From the NCBI GenBank assembly GCA_009617715.1, contig VTFK01000224.1, forward strand, positions 750,501 to 814,500: a DNA stretch of 64,000 bases. The letters run 5' to 3'. The notes below the pieces were generated by a model. The model was given only the letters and a program-made list of their open reading frames with translations, did no database searches and had not been told where the DNA came from. This document shows, in pieces, positions 1-12,976 of the stretch. This stretch comes from Plectrocnemia conspersa. Its lineage: Eukaryota > Arthropoda > Insecta > Trichoptera > Polycentropodidae. Numbering within the stretch: position 1 is the first letter of the stretch; each line of letters begins with the position of its first letter. Made by a program: the position numbers and the translations under genes.

Positions 1-3000
1 TGATCAGCTGATTAAGGTCGGTCGACGAGAAGACAGATTAGTGATAGTTCTTGATAACTTTCGATTCAATAGTAGATTCATGCTCACAGTTTATGAAAAC
101 CAGATTTAGTGATGCTCACTGTTAGTGAGCATTTGAATGAGTGATATTGTACCGACAATTTGAACTTTTACATAGTGAAATTTTGACAGTAGTATTGTCT
201 AATATGATCCCTCGAGCTTTGAGTGAAAGATTTTACATCCTGAATTGTATATTTAAATAATCAAGGATTTCAATTCTCCTTTTGCGTGAGAATTTCGGTT
301 CAAATTTGTTTCTGGCAAATGAAAATGTTCTTTGAAATATCACCAAAATGATTTTTTGATTACAGTGATTGTCAATCGTTGGTCCGTACAGACTCAAATA
401 AGCATTTTTATAGAAAATTCTGAATTCAAATATCAAGTTTTTGTTTTGATGTAAAATGTTCCTATATTAAAAAAGTCATAATTCTAAAACATAAAATCGT
501 ATACAAATTATGCTTAGGATTAAGCAGATCAGTAAGTAAATTGTTTGGTAAAAATAATCGCTACAAAAAAGATTTTGATTTTTTTAGTGATGCGAAGATT
601 TTTTGCCAGCATGATTAAGTATGAATATATGAATAAGCAATTTTTAATTATGATTTTAATATTGCCTACTCAATATTAATGTATTATTAAATCTAATTTA
701 TATATCTGATTTCTTCATGTAAAAAGTTTTATATGAGACATCAAGACTGAAAGATATATACAATGTGTGTACAAATATTGCAACGTAATGCTATCATAAA
801 ATATCCTTATGGTATATTTATTCAATCTATTAACGCAGAAAAAATGTATACGTGTAATATGCGCACACAAGTATGATACATTTGTGGGAAGAATTCTACA
901 TTTGTCTTTTATATTCTACAAACTGGAGAAACTTGATTGAAGATGGCCGTATCAAGATTTATAGCCTGTCTCGCAGACTCTCTGGTACAAATTCCAACAG
1001 ATTTGTGTACAAGTGTGCGTATGTGTTTGTGTGGCATAAATTTTATAAATAATTCATATATTAAAAAGACACATGCTCGCATTATAGCATACATATGTAT
1101 GTAAAGATCTCAAAAATATACATTTATTTATAGGAGAGAAGATGTTAAGGTACGTTTTAATGTCTGTTGTATAGTACCACATTGTTAGGCGAGCTCATAT
1201 TTATATAAGGTTATTATTATATTATGTTGTTTCTGTTGGTTTGGGTCTGTACCACCCTTAACTGCTGACGTCATGGTATTTTAATTAAATCGTGTATATA
1301 ATGCAAACAATAAACGTTTCATTTTGATATTAAACGAACGTTTGTTTAATAATGAAAATTTATTATAATGAAAAGTAATAAGTATGGAAATTAGCTATAT
1401 TTAATATTAAATTAATTTCGTTATTTTCACAATGAACGTAGAACAAAGGATCTCTTTTCCATTTAAGAAGACAACAGAGCTAAATGCAACTCAGTCGGTT
1501 TATTGGATAACGTATTTTTTGTCGTTCTTTTTAATTGTCCAATAACACGTTTCGATACCGCGGTGAGAATCGATAATGATTAGTTGAGACTGTGAAAAGG
1601 CAACATAATACACACGTAACAAACAATCCAATCACATTTATTACGAGTTCAATGTAACAATTTTCTGATCGCACACGTATATTTTGTAAAATTTTATCTT
1701 ATCTCGCCATATGTGTTTATTAACGCTAATATGTAATCACAGGTCGTTCTTTGCACGATGTTTTCACATTAAAAAAAATATAAAAATAAAATTACATTTA
1801 ATGTCCATCGTAAAATATATCGAATGTGTATCAATTTCAATTTATTATATAACATAACACAATCACAATCGAGCCACAAGCTTGAACTCCAACAGGTCAC
1901 GGTCATCTACGATAAAGGATTTATTTGTTAAACATTACTTATATCATATACATAAAGCGGATATAAATGATTGAGCATAATAAATATGCTATAAAATAGA
2001 TAACTCAAAAGTATCCGGTCACGTTAAGAGAAAAAAAATGTTTTGTAATTTTTTTAAAAATTATTTTAGTTTGTATTCTTAGTATTAGCAATAACAGAAA
2101 GTAGCAGATAAAACGTTTTTCTCAAAAAAAAGCCTAATGTCATTATTAAAGAATACAACCAACGACTACTGAATAAGTAGTTAGAAATCATAGTGTTTAA
2201 ATCAGTGACATCTATTTTAATAATTTGTATTTCAGCTTTTGAGGCCGAAGAAATGTCTTTGTCACGCCTTGAAAGTCGGAGTGTCGAGTTGTATTATTGT
2301 CTGCTATGATGTTTCTTGTGTCGTTATGACGGGTTAAATTATAACAAAGTGTGCAGGTGGTTGAAACACCTAAAATTTTAAACTCTAATTACTGCTTACA
2401 ACAAATATATATCTGCACGATCGAGTTTGATTTTTATTTTATTACAGCAGAATAATACCCGTCCGCGAGATCAAGAATATCCAAGAAAATTAAATTGAAT
2501 CACCAATGTTCAGAACTTTGGTAATTCTTCATACAAATGTTTTTACAAAAGTAGTGATATTTTGTCATCATTTTTTTGTGACATTAGTGGTTTTACGATT
2601 TTTTCAGCACTATCAAGGAAACAATACAAGCAGTTTTATTTTTTAGAAATAGCTAAAGAAATTAATATAAATAGTGGACTTTGCTTATGCTTCATTATTT
2701 TTTTAGTTACACAATTGTATATTGATAAGACTTTAATGCAAATAAATCATTTTAATAAAAAATAATCTGTGTTTGAAATTAACTGAGATTATTAAACATA
2801 CTTATATTATATAAATAGTTAATACAATTGTTTTATGTAAAAAATTCACAAGAATAATAAAATAGATAATGGATGTAAGAGATAAAAATGTCATAAAATT
2901 GAATTAGTGTATTATTGTTTAATATAACTTGTACAATATAAATGACACGCTATATTGCGTGTAATCAATTATAACGAAAAAATAATTAATTAAAAAAACT

Positions 3001-4358
3001 TGATATCACAAGTAGTAGTAGAGACTATGATTTTTTTTATAGCGTTCATTAATCATTTTTATCAAAATTAATTTTCATTATACTTTAGTTGTAATAAGAT
3101 ATTTTCATAAACTACTACGTAGTTGAGTACGTATTTATATAATAAGTATTGAACATATATAATAAATATAATATATAAATATATTTACTGCTTTACCGAT
3201 TTAAAACAAGGTAATTAAATAGAATAAATTAGAGGTGTCTAGCTTGCTTTGTTTTTTAAATAGTGATACAAATTAGGATATGATCCCTCGACCGCCTTTG
3301 GCCGCCGCTGCAACCTTAAGGAGAGCAGAATCGAGACAAAGCCCGAGTTATAACGGGGGCTCATAACTCACTGAAGTTATAATACTCAGTGCCGATTGTA
3401 TTTGCATAATTCGACCATATAAAATCTCCATGGCGAATATAAAGTCGGTGATAAACGACCCCTGTCCCCATCCCCGTCCGAGAGATGCCCACCACAACAC
3501 ACATGCTATCCATGATACGGACACGATTTTTCCATGTTTTTGACCATGTCCTATCATGGGGTGATTTGACAGTATGGGATGTTTTGTCGTGTCGAGTATG
3601 GTTCTATCGCTGATTTTTGAATGCCATTATAATAAAACATGATATTTAACGGTTAAAATATTTGCCATGCTCTTTAAAAGCAATACATTTATTTTTCCTT
3701 ATCTAATAAGGGCGGTGACTCGAACGTCTAGACACAGAGGCGGTTGATTCAAAGAGCTTCGAAGCTGTGTATAGTATGTCAAGAATGAATTTGAATAAAA
3801 TAATAAATGTAATATAAGTAAAATTAAAACTTTTGATATTAAAAATTAAAAAAACTGGTAAAAAACAATAATTCGTACCATTTACGAGAGTGAGTCTTTA
3901 TTTATTTATTTTGAAAATTATTAAATGATACAGAGAAACAGTTTTTAAATTAGTCTTTATAGATTTTCTAGTACCTTAACCACTTAAACATTATTGTCTA
4001 ACCAGTAGCTTGCTCTGTTTTCTTGTGCAAGGGCAATATTTTTAATATGTTAACATTTATGTAAACCCAAATTTTTTTCAAAAATAAATACTGGCGTGTG
4101 AAATGAAATAAAAGGTGACTTACCAAATAGTTTAATAGCTGGTGTTTAAATGGTTACGGAGTGGAGAGCCTCTCGTGCAACGTTTCCAGACCGTTACTTT
4201 TTTACTTTTATTTGAGCGTTTAAAATATGGTAAAATCACTCCAAGTGCAAATTTTAGATCGCCTCAGAAAGGGAATACAATTATTTAAAAGCCAAAATTG
4301 TGATCTCAAGATTTAGGGATTGAATAATATTTTACACAAATATAATATGTGTAAAATA
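1..4358. other. AT-rich non-coding stretch
   Basis: No gene or mobile element is recognisable here. All open frames are short and of low complexity. Two patches are richer in G and C (about 3285-3600 and 3710-3780). The first contains a 69-residue minus-strand open frame (3348-3557) with a hydrophobic, Trp-rich segment; I cannot match it to a family and it has no supporting neighbours. The rest is A/T runs with scattered short palindromes. It may be intergenic or part of a long intron. Confidence 0.6.
112..132. repeat. Perfect short hairpin
   Basis: ATGCTCACT and its exact reverse complement AGTGAGCAT flank a 3-base loop (GTT), giving a 9-bp stem. A related word (TGCTCACAG) lies about 30 bases upstream. 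No function can be assigned; a palindrome this short can occur by chance. Confidence 0.5.
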
Positions 4359-4862
4359 TTAGGGGTACCCAAAAGTAAGGACGTTTTTACACTGAATAAC
4401 TTTGACCGTCTGTTTGGATTAACACCTGGAGAGTGCGTTACGAACATAACAATAAAAAAAACACCCTAAATTTCAATAGAAGATTTCGTTCCGAGTAAGG
4501 TTTTGTTTTGCATTATATGAAATCGGTAAGTACAGCAACCAAAAACATCTGTGCCGTCTATGGTTAAGTTTTACTAGTTCGTCAAATTTAAAAAATCGTT
4601 CAAAGAATTTAAATCTGGATTTTTTTGTTTGGAAGACAAGCCTAGAAGTGAGACACCAAAAGTTATCGATGATGACCGCAGAGCTGCAGAAATTGAAGCC
4701 AATACAGAGATATCGATTGAGGAGTTAACAGATAAGGTAGGATATTCATGGTCTAGTATTCAAAGAAATATTAGGAAGGCATGGGAAAAAGGTGCATGTG
4801 TTCCACACTAAGCGACGAGAACAAGGCGACGCGCCGCCTCATATTGCGAAATATGATATTTT
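4359..4862 (+). mobile_element. Mariner transposon remnant (5' end and transposase N-terminus)
   Basis: The fragment covers the start of a mariner-type transposase, a cut-and-paste DNA transposase whose N-terminal helix-turn-helix domains bind the element's terminal repeats. About 4505-4550 reads as STATKNICAVYG, typical of the first helix-turn-helix. At 4629-4811 the frame gives EDKPRSETP (family consensus DEPRSGRP), then ISIEELTDKVGYSWSSIQRN, the second helix-turn-helix. After CVPH a frameshift is needed to reach LSDENKATRRLILRN (4811-4862), the linker before the catalytic domain. The catalytic DDD domain is absent. Sequence at about 4359-4400 (TTAGGGGTACCCAAAAGTAA) could be the 5' inverted terminal repeat beside a TA target. 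There is an in-frame stop and at least two frameshifts, so it is dead. Confidence 0.85.
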
Positions 4863-7060
4863 AAATCAATTTATTTATTCATATAACAAATAATTTTTTT
4901 AATATTAAAACTATGATAATATAAATTATTATTATTACAAATTTAAATTGATCACAAACGAAGTTTAAACAGTAAGATTTTACAATTTAACTTTATTAAA
5001 ACTATATTTATTAGTATTTAAATAATGAAAAATTGTTATATGTCAATCTTTTTCACACACAAAATAATTGCAATTATTATAAAAACTATATTGTATTTTT
5101 TATATCTTTACTTTTATTAGCACAAATTATTGTATAATAAATAATTCACATAAATCATATCTTATTAATAATAATTACTTATTAAATATTATTAAAAGCA
5201 ACCGAGATAGGAACGTTCATATTAAACAAACGTAACATCCTTGACCTCTTCAATTTTGTTATCACTTAACATGTCTATTTCGCGTTATCATCGAGTGACC
5301 TCGTTTTACACATTTATAGTCACACTATTTTAAAATGTATACACTGATTTTATATCTGATGATCAATTGGAAAATTACATTGCAAAAATCTATATACATT
5401 ACATGTATTTTTAATTATATTTAATTTGTTAAATAGTATTTTAATTAAAAAAATGTTATCTTTATTTAACACAATCTGTGCTAGCCCAGTAAACTGATCA
5501 TTACACGGTTTTGTTCGTAAGACCCGACTTACCATTGAATGTCACGCTACTAAATAATAATTAGGGTACTTAAAATGTGAAGTGACCTACTAAAAATAGA
5601 AGCGTTGTTGTATTTAGAATATTAAGAATTTGTATAGAATTTAAGTTAACTTAATTTTAAATATGCAAAAATATATTTATTATAATGATTTGACGAATAA
5701 AATATCTCTCTATGGAAAAACTTATTGTATTATGACGGCTGAAGGTATTGGAGCTGTAGGAGAAGAGTTATAATTTAACAGCTGCGCACTAAGTTTCTTA
5801 TTGAACTAATAATTTATGGAACAAATTCTAACCGACGGCCAATTTAATCGCGCATTAATAGAGCAATATTAACATCTATTGACTCTGACGATAATATATT
5901 AGATAGATAAATGATTCTACATTGTTGGAAAAGGATATAATAGATCGAGACGAATTCGTACATTGATAAGACTTAAAAATGTTACAAACCATTATATAAT
6001 ATATAATTATAACTGAATGTCTGTCTATATATCAATTAATTATCCTGTATTATCCCACAGTCAAAGTTGTAAGTACCAAAAATCTGTAAAATGAAACCTT
6101 CCAAACATTTACGTTCAAAACATAGCGATTTTATAGGTAAGGCGCTAATTTTTTTATAAGTCATATAAAGAAGATAACGACTAATGACAGGCCACTATTT
6201 ATAAGGAGTTAATAGTATGATTTGTACTCACATCATAGATGTCAATCGCAAAATTTTGGGTCCTTAAGCCACTCAAAATATACCGTTTTCAAATGACACC
6301 ATTTTGAGGTAAATTGTTATAAAGCAGATTAAGAATCGAGAAGTTTTGCGAGATGCTTTTCAACTTGATTAACTAACTGGGGTAAGTAACTATGCTATTC
6401 TATTTTGCTTCGTGAATATAGTGATTTAATAGAAATACTCTTTTGATGCTTTAATTCATTTAGATCAATTTAAAATGTCAATTTCAGAGATATTTTAGAT
6501 TGTTGTAAATTTATTGGAATTTATGAGCATAACTAGACTTTGCTCATGTGTATTTGAAAAAAAAAAGGACGTTGATTATCCATAAGTTTTGTTCACTCAC
6601 TGTACGATCCATCACCTAACTGCAAAGAAGCTTGACAAGTATAAATGGAATTCAAAGTTATATATAATGAACTTCAGAATGTTACGACACATGAAATTTC
6701 TTTCTTTTCATATAGAAATAATATGGTTTTTGAAAAGGAGGGTTTTCACTCCTATTAAAACTAAGGCAGCTACTGCGAAAACGAAACTGTACTATTAAAG
6801 TCTTTGTTGGATAATAAATATATATCTGAGCCGTTTAAATAAACTAAATGTCATTTTTAAGAGTCTTTAGTGTTCAAATACAATAGCAATCATTATCTCA
6901 ATTTTTAATATTACTGGGAAGAGAACATTCATATCTTATGAACAGAGCATGTAAATCGTTAATATAATTTTTGACTATCTATTTATGGCTAAAGAATTTT
7001 TAGTTGTCAGTGATAAAAAAACCGAAGAAACTAAATAACTATCTTTTTCTTAGAAACAAT
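4863..7060. other. AT-rich non-coding stretch
   Basis: Nothing supports a gene. Open frames of 61-69 residues at 5350-5535 (minus) and 6589-6798 (plus) are A/T-driven and show no domain. Sequence between about 5730 and 5960 is a little more complex than its surroundings, but I could not match it to a transposase or host protein. Confidence 0.55.
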
Positions 7061-7114
7061 GGGAGGGGGGGGGGAGAAGATAAATTCTCAGGGCCCGTTC
7101 CCCTTGAGGGGCCC
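7061..7114. repeat. Purine tract with a ten-G run and GGGCCC inverted pair
   Basis: A purine-only tract contains ten consecutive G (7065-7074) and is followed by GGGCCC (7091-7096) and GGGGCCC (7108-7114), which can pair with each other. Such G runs and GGGCCC words occur at ends of some DNA transposons, but no partner terminus was found, so this is recorded as a sequence peculiarity only. Confidence 0.45.
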
Positions 7115-7462
7115 GACTCTAGAAAAAAATAATAGCAAGAATATATTTATAAAAAAAAGTAAAAAATTGACATTAAATAATGAATCTGAACTATACTACA
7201 GTTGTACTGATATTCTATCTCAGGTATAAGTTCCTTCAGAGCTTTTTAAACATACAAGAGATAAAAGGAGCGGAACATTGCCTTCAAAAAACACACTTTC
7301 TAGGTAGTACTTTCACAATAACATTATTATTTAAAGGGACAAATTGAAGTTTGTGTTAAAATTTGTTTATTATTGCTTTTTTTGAACGTTTAAAAAATAT
7401 TAGACATGAGAGGTCTAATATTTTAGAGAGATATCTTAGAAGTTCAAAATTTTCAAATCGAA

Positions 7463-7925
7463 TACCTAAGAAAGAAGCAAATAATGTTTTTATAGGTTGT
7501 ATTATCGGTAATTTGACAACTGGATTTAATGAAGCAAAATAAATAAATAATACATTTAGTTTCATGTGGTTCTTTCTAAAAAAAAACTAGAAAAACAGTC
7601 TTGAATCTATCACGAAAATATTTTTTTAAATATGTAATTTCAGTAAAATCATATCGGAATACATATTCACCAGTAGATATATAATTTTACCAATGAAAAT
7701 ACAATTTATCTAGCAGGTGCTAGTAAAATTATATGATTTTAATTCTTCTATATGTAGTAATATATATTTACATACTCATCATTATTTATTTACATCCGAT
7801 GTATAAATGTTACAGTAAATATTATTTTTTGTAAAGTTATATTTTTACTAGTAAAGTCCAAATACATTTTCACCAATAGATTTCTACTAGCGAAAAAATA
7901 ATTTTAAAATAATAATTTCTACTAG
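7463..7925 (+). repeat. Dispersed repeat X, copy 1
   Basis: This block matches the reverse complement of 16262-16727 along nearly its full length, with small indels. Shared words in order include CGGTAATTTGACAACTG, ATTATTTATTTACATCCGAT and TTTCTACTAGCGAA. The block is built from short partly inverted modules around TACTAGTAAA and ATAATTTTACC, and TTCTACTAGCGAA is repeated directly just past its end (7918-7930). It has no coding potential; the 69-residue minus-strand frame at 7356-7565 is A/T-rich and unsupported. It resembles the terminal region of a DNA transposon or a MITE, but no clean target duplication is visible. Confidence 0.7.
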
Positions 7926-7950
7926 CGAATAAGAGTTCTAAAAGAATAGA

Positions 7951-8350
7951 AGTACAGACAGATATTGCATCTCACATAATTCTCCATGGGTTTGTCTGCA
8001 TTTCAATACAGACTATGTTTTAAAAAAATCCATGTTAGCTATCCTTACCGATTACACTATGTTTTATTATGGATTTATAATATAAAAGGCTGATCAAAGT
8101 ATATTTAAACCAAATTTTGGTCAATAGGAGGCGCAAAACAATTATCCCTTCTCAGAAGGCAAAATTCACGTCAAAAGCAATAAAATCGTGTCGGTGCCGT
8201 CGCAGTGGGAACGCTCGGTAACGAGCGTTCCCACTGTGACGGCGACGGCACGATTTTATTGCTTTTGACGTGGATTTTTGACTTCTGAGTAGGGATAATT
8301 GTTTTTTGTGTTCTTCTATTGGTAAAAATTCGGTTTAGGTGTGCTTTATT
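7951..8350. repeat. Fold-back repeat Y, copy 1 (large imperfect palindrome)
   Basis: About 8093-8350 is a near-complete palindrome centred near 8219: the left arm (GGCTGATCAAAG, then AATTATCCCTTCTCAGAAGG, CGTCAAAAGCAATAAAATCG, GTGGGAACGCTCGG) is mirrored on the right. The outer part (7951-8092, starting AGTACAGACAGA) has no mirror here but reappears, reverse-complemented, at the right end of the 44.5-44.87 kb copy. So the family has a conserved outer segment attached to a palindromic core. There is no coding capacity. The core transcript could form a hairpin over 100 bp long. Superfamily unknown. Confidence 0.8.
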
Positions 8351-8385
8351 CGATTCTCATTCGTAATATTGTTATAAAAAGGCAA

Positions 8386-8440
8386 TCGAGCGATCTCACC
8401 GCGATGGCACCATTTTATTGTTTTTGATCTGGACTAGAAA
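8386..8440 (+). repeat. Extra, degenerate arm of repeat Y
   Basis: CGAGCG, then CGATGGCACCATTTTATTG, then TTTTTGATCTGGA reproduces the order of words in the right arm of the neighbouring palindrome (CGAGCG, GACGGCACGATTTTATTGC, TTTTGACGTGGA) with many substitutions. It is a third, older arm in direct orientation, 165 bases downstream of the first. Confidence 0.6.
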
Positions 8441-11400
8441 TTCACTATTTGGCAACACTGAGCAGCAAAGAAAACATGACTAATTATCAGATAAATATAG
8501 CATAATATAATTTTTATATTTATTTGTTGCATAGAAAGGTTAACTCGTACCAATTATTATTTATTTAAGAAATTATATTACGATGTTAAAAAATATATAA
8601 AGTGACATTTTTGTCACGAATCAAGGCGGCCCTGGCTGCAGCTACGGATGTTAAATATATGTCATAGCAGATTTAAAAATTATTAAATAAAAAAAAAAAC
8701 AGTTTTATTTGCGTACATTTTCTGAAGAATCGCCTTTTTTATATGTATATATTATTTTGGTTAATAAATGTTATTTAATAATATTTTATGCTAATTTAAG
8801 TTCGTCATATGATATTTAGATTTGTTCAACTATCTCAGGATAAGGATATTTAAAAGGAGCCTTCTCACGAGTCTCGCGATTTTGTGTATACCACATAATT
8901 ATATATGTATATAAGATATCTTGAAATATTAAACTTTTTAGCCGAGCTTAATTGAAAGGGGCGCCGTCACGAACGGGAAGTGTACGCATAAACGCTCCTT
9001 CGGTATGTAGTTACTATATGTCATTCAGTTATACGTGGCAGTCACTTTTATGAAGCATATAACTTAAATTACACCAATTTTCACCATTCTCCTGACATTT
9101 GTGTTCCCGTTTTATAAGGAGAATAAAGTAAGATTTATGGAGGCAGCTCGCGGCTGTACTCGGACGGGAAACATTGGAAGGTCAGAATATAAAAAAGATT
9201 TATATCTTAAGAATTACCCCTACCCCAACCCTAGTGCTCTAGTCATCCCCTAGCTGGGATACTCATCTTTGCCCACTTCGCCTTATTCCACGCGTCATTT
9301 CATAACGCGCCCCGACTATTACCTGAACCGTTTTATGCTTCTCGTACACCAACTAGTTGTTTTAACAGCGTATTTTTTATTTATATAGTAATAAAAAACA
9401 TTATATATTGTTATTATATGTTGGACTTCATATAATATAAGTTACGACTTAATCGATTTTTAATTAATCACTTCGACATTCATCCATGTGATTATGAAAA
9501 GTTATGAAAAGCTTTCAAAACAAATTTAATATAATCTGTCGGTTCCTTAATATGGCTAGTTCATTATATTTTTTCAAATTTAATGTATATCTATCTATAT
9601 GTTAACCCTATATACAATCATACAGTCTATGAACAATTTTAATAAAATTTTGCAGTAACCCTTTAGGACCCTCCTTATAAAATAGTGTCTAATATTAAAT
9701 GGTATCTGTACCATATTGTGCTCATTTGCATTTCAAGACCACGAAAAAAATATTATATCCTATCATACTATATACACCTCCCTTTAATATAAATATATGT
9801 TATGGTTAGTACTATTTGCTATAAATTATGCTCAGTTGCACTCTATTCTCTCTCTGGTTGGACCGAATTTTATATACATCGTTACCTTGTACGTATTAAA
9901 AACATTTTATTGTTTCTGTTGTACTGTAAAAAGTATTTAATAATACTGGATTTATACAATATATAAAGGAAAGCCGAATGTAAGTTTTTTATTGAAATTT
10001 AGTGCGAATATCTTGCGACGTATCTAAAGATCAAAAATGGAGTGGATCCTAGAGAAAGGAACATCTTCCCGTGCTTTGAATTTGCAATAGAATTTCATTT
10101 ATAAAAAGTAGTTTTAATTTTGATTGCTAGAATGTATTTTTGAAATTAAATTTGTCGAGGGTTGCGCACTTGTTCAGTCAAGTAATGTTTTCTTACCACA
10201 ATTATTTTGGTCAGAACCGTTTTTTGTACATACTTTTACATGATACATTCTATAATTAATATTTTCTAAGATTGCGTTTTATTAAAATATCAAAGTTTAT
10301 TGCATTATATATTGGTTATTTTATGTTTTGATTAATGAATCACGTGGCAATGTATTTTTTGTGACTGCGTGAAGTGCATTTTATAATTTTGTCTTTCTAA
10401 TCTCTTTACACAAATCTGAGACATCTACTAATTTTATAAATTTATTATATGTTGATTCATTAAGAGTAAATTTTTATACTTTTTCTAAAGAACTCAATTC
10501 TGATATATGTGTGTATGTAAATATATCATGAATTCTGTTTTGGAATATGCGTTCAATATTTTTTTAATTTGGTCGAATATTGTGACAATTTCAGCAAACT
10601 AATATTTTTATATTTTTTTCAATACAGTGTTCAATCTTTTGACCAATAACCAAGTGAAAGTTCGAATTAAAAATTCTATCTGTGCAAAGAAAAAAGAGTG
10701 TATATAATAAAAATCAAAATCTCCTGATGATGCCAAAAACATGTTTGTCGAAATATAAAGACTGAAAATCAAAGGAAAACGCGATCTAAAACACGTATGT
10801 AATTATAATAATTTTTAAATATATTTATCGCGTAAAAAAAAATCATAAAAAAATAATTTATTAACTGTACATTGCACGTCGAATGTTGCGTGTCTAAATC
10901 TATTGCGCATGAGTAGCAACAACGTCCCAGGCGTACAGTGGTTGACGCATCCACGTACGTCCCGGGCCTTACCATCCCTATATGTATATATGAACAGTGT
11001 GACGCAAATTTCTTGAATGACGTCTTGTTTTTATTTATTTTTATAAAATGGTTATAAGGTATTATCTAATTAATATTTTTTAGGGTGCATTAAATAAGTT
11101 AACCCAGTAATCATTCAACTTAAAAAAAAATAACTAAAATGTAAAATTTGCGATATTTTTAATCAGGCTATTTATTATATAATAAAAAAAAACCTAGCTA
11201 CATATGTTATAAAATACACGTTTTCACGGAAATGGATTTTTTGAAAAATAGTGAATTTTTCTGTATATTAGAATATGATTGATTATTTAAATCATATGTG
11301 AATTATAAAAAGGTGAAAATTAAGTGATTCAGTGGCTTGTCAATACATGACGTTTATTTATGTATATGCTCACTTTCATGTCCCACTAAATTGGTTGCTG

Positions 11401-11600
11401 CGTGTGGACAATCCATTACAAGTTCATTTGAAAAATAACTACAAAAAATACATCTGAAAGACAATGTGCAGGTATCACACTTGCTTTAACATATACGTAC
11501 ACCTAGGTGCTAAAATATAGACATTTTACAAAAATATGACTCGTAAAACGTAAAAAGAGGGGTGACGGTAAAAAGGTGACGTTGTAAAAATATATAAAAT
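8441..11600. other. Non-coding stretch, partly of higher complexity
   Basis: No gene recognised. Around 8940-9350 the sequence is less AT-rich and more complex but has no long frame or family match. Around 10860-10975 another GC-richer patch gives a 68-residue minus-strand frame (10769-10975) without any recognisable domain. The remainder is A/T-rich. Confidence 0.5.
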
Positions 11601-11621
11601 ACATTTAACACGTACATATAT

Positions 11622-11656
11622 AGGGTGCCGTGTGTGTGCGTGCGCGCGTGTGTATC
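11622..11656. repeat. TG/CG alternating tract
   Basis: An interrupted alternating purine-pyrimidine tract (GTGTGTGTGCGTGCGCGCGTGTGT). Such tracts are microsatellite-like and prone to Z-DNA. The 73-residue minus-strand frame across it (11510-11731) owes its Thr/His repeats to the tract and is not a gene. Confidence 0.75.
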
Positions 11657-11811
11657 AACGCATAAAACGAGCGAAAAAACGGGGAGAACGAGAAGAATAA
11701 ACATTAAACTAGGCAACACAAAAATTCGCAACGCAATTTACATTTTTATTCGTTTTTATTTTGTATTTTTTACGGGAATGTCGTAAAAAATGAGGGCAAC
11801 ACATCCCATTA

Positions 11812-11872
11812 GCGTCGGGGGTTGGGGGCCTAAGGGTGGAGGCGCCCTGGGGGCGGCGGGAGCGCGGGGGCT
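11812..11872 (+). other. G-rich island
   Basis: Six G tracts of three to five bases occur in 54 bases (11817-11821, 11824-11828, 11834-11836, 11849-11853, 11858-11860, 11866-11870), in a background where G runs are rare. The plus strand could fold into a G-quadruplex, though one loop is about 12 bases. The 86-residue minus-strand frame (11709-11969) is Pro/Arg-rich because of this composition; no protein family is recognised. Confidence 0.5.
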
Positions 11873-11989
11873 CCTCCAGAAGGAGGGGATAATGGAAATA
11901 TAAATGAAATGCCTTCACGTGACGTACGAGAGGGGCATTGATTGTTTTGGTGCTATCCTGGAAAATCATGACCTCAGTCTTCGGGTTCT

Positions 11990-12793
11990 GTAAGCATTGA
12001 TTCGCATTCTTGGGAACTGTAAATTAATATTAAATGAACTAATATCGTAGCCGTTTAAAAATAAACTAGAAGCATGTAGTAATGGACAGTTTTATATATT
12101 TGTAATTAATATAAAATATATTGTATTTACTATAAATATTTAAAAAAATATAGAGGCGTGAGAATATTATTGCTGTATTTTATAAAATCTAATAGAATGT
12201 TATTATATGAATAGATTTTTTTAGGTATGTATGAGATTGACATGATTTAAATGAGATAAAGAAAATACCATACTATAGAAAACACTAAAAGGCAGATGTT
12301 GATGAAATCCATCTGTATATGGAATTTAAATCTCTCTAGAGAGACAGAATCCGCAATAGAGCAAATGCATGCAACAACTTTAAATCATCGACATTGCTGC
12401 TATATAGCTGTCATTAATGAATAATGAGAACAGTAGATTAGGGTGGACTGCGGAAGAGGTGAATTATTTTTTTTTCGACAATCGCTTAAATAACTCGGGA
12501 ATATTCAAGTTAGATCCATGGGAATATCCATGAAAATTTTTGTCGAAGGCTGTTAAAATTCAGTATATAGGATTTCTACTTATTGCATCAAGAGATTTAT
12601 AAAGATTTATATAGAAAACTTACGAGAAAAAAGCGTCAGGTCATACTATATCTATATATAATATGTATTTTTTTACTAGGTTAGTAGCACTGCAAAAAGT
12701 AAAATCTTGTTAGAGGAATAATACAAGATTGTCTTCGACCTCAGTGAGGCGTTAAAAATCCATCGATTTATTAAAAAAATGGCCTCAAAGTTA
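11990..12793. other. Non-coding stretch
   Basis: Nothing recognisable. There is no frame of useful length, and the composition is A/T-rich apart from short patches. Confidence 0.5.
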
Positions 12794-12850
12794 TGATATG
12801 ATACGACAAATAAAAGTGTTTAAAAGCTTTCATCGTCCTTTTTTATCCTC
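12794..12850 (+). repeat. Short dispersed repeat, inverted partner at 19021-19079
   Basis: CGACAAATAA, GTTTAAAAG and CTTTCATCGTCCTTTTT occur in this order. The reverse complement of 19021-19079 has the same words in the same order with a few indels. The two sites lie about 6.2 kb apart in opposite orientation. They may be terminal fragments of one element or two independent copies of a short repeat. Confidence 0.6.
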
Positions 12851-12976
12851 ATTAACTTCTAAACTCACTAAGTAACTTAAAAAAGCAATCTTAATTGAGA
12901 GTTTTTATAATATTTATTGTAGCAAATATTAAATTAAACTATTATTAAAGAAACTCACGTTCTATTTATAAATCGG

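Noticed and set aside
11709..11969. Pro/Arg-rich minus-strand frame suggesting a GC-rich exon
   Set aside because: Its composition is explained by the G-rich island alone, and the flanking part is A/T-driven.
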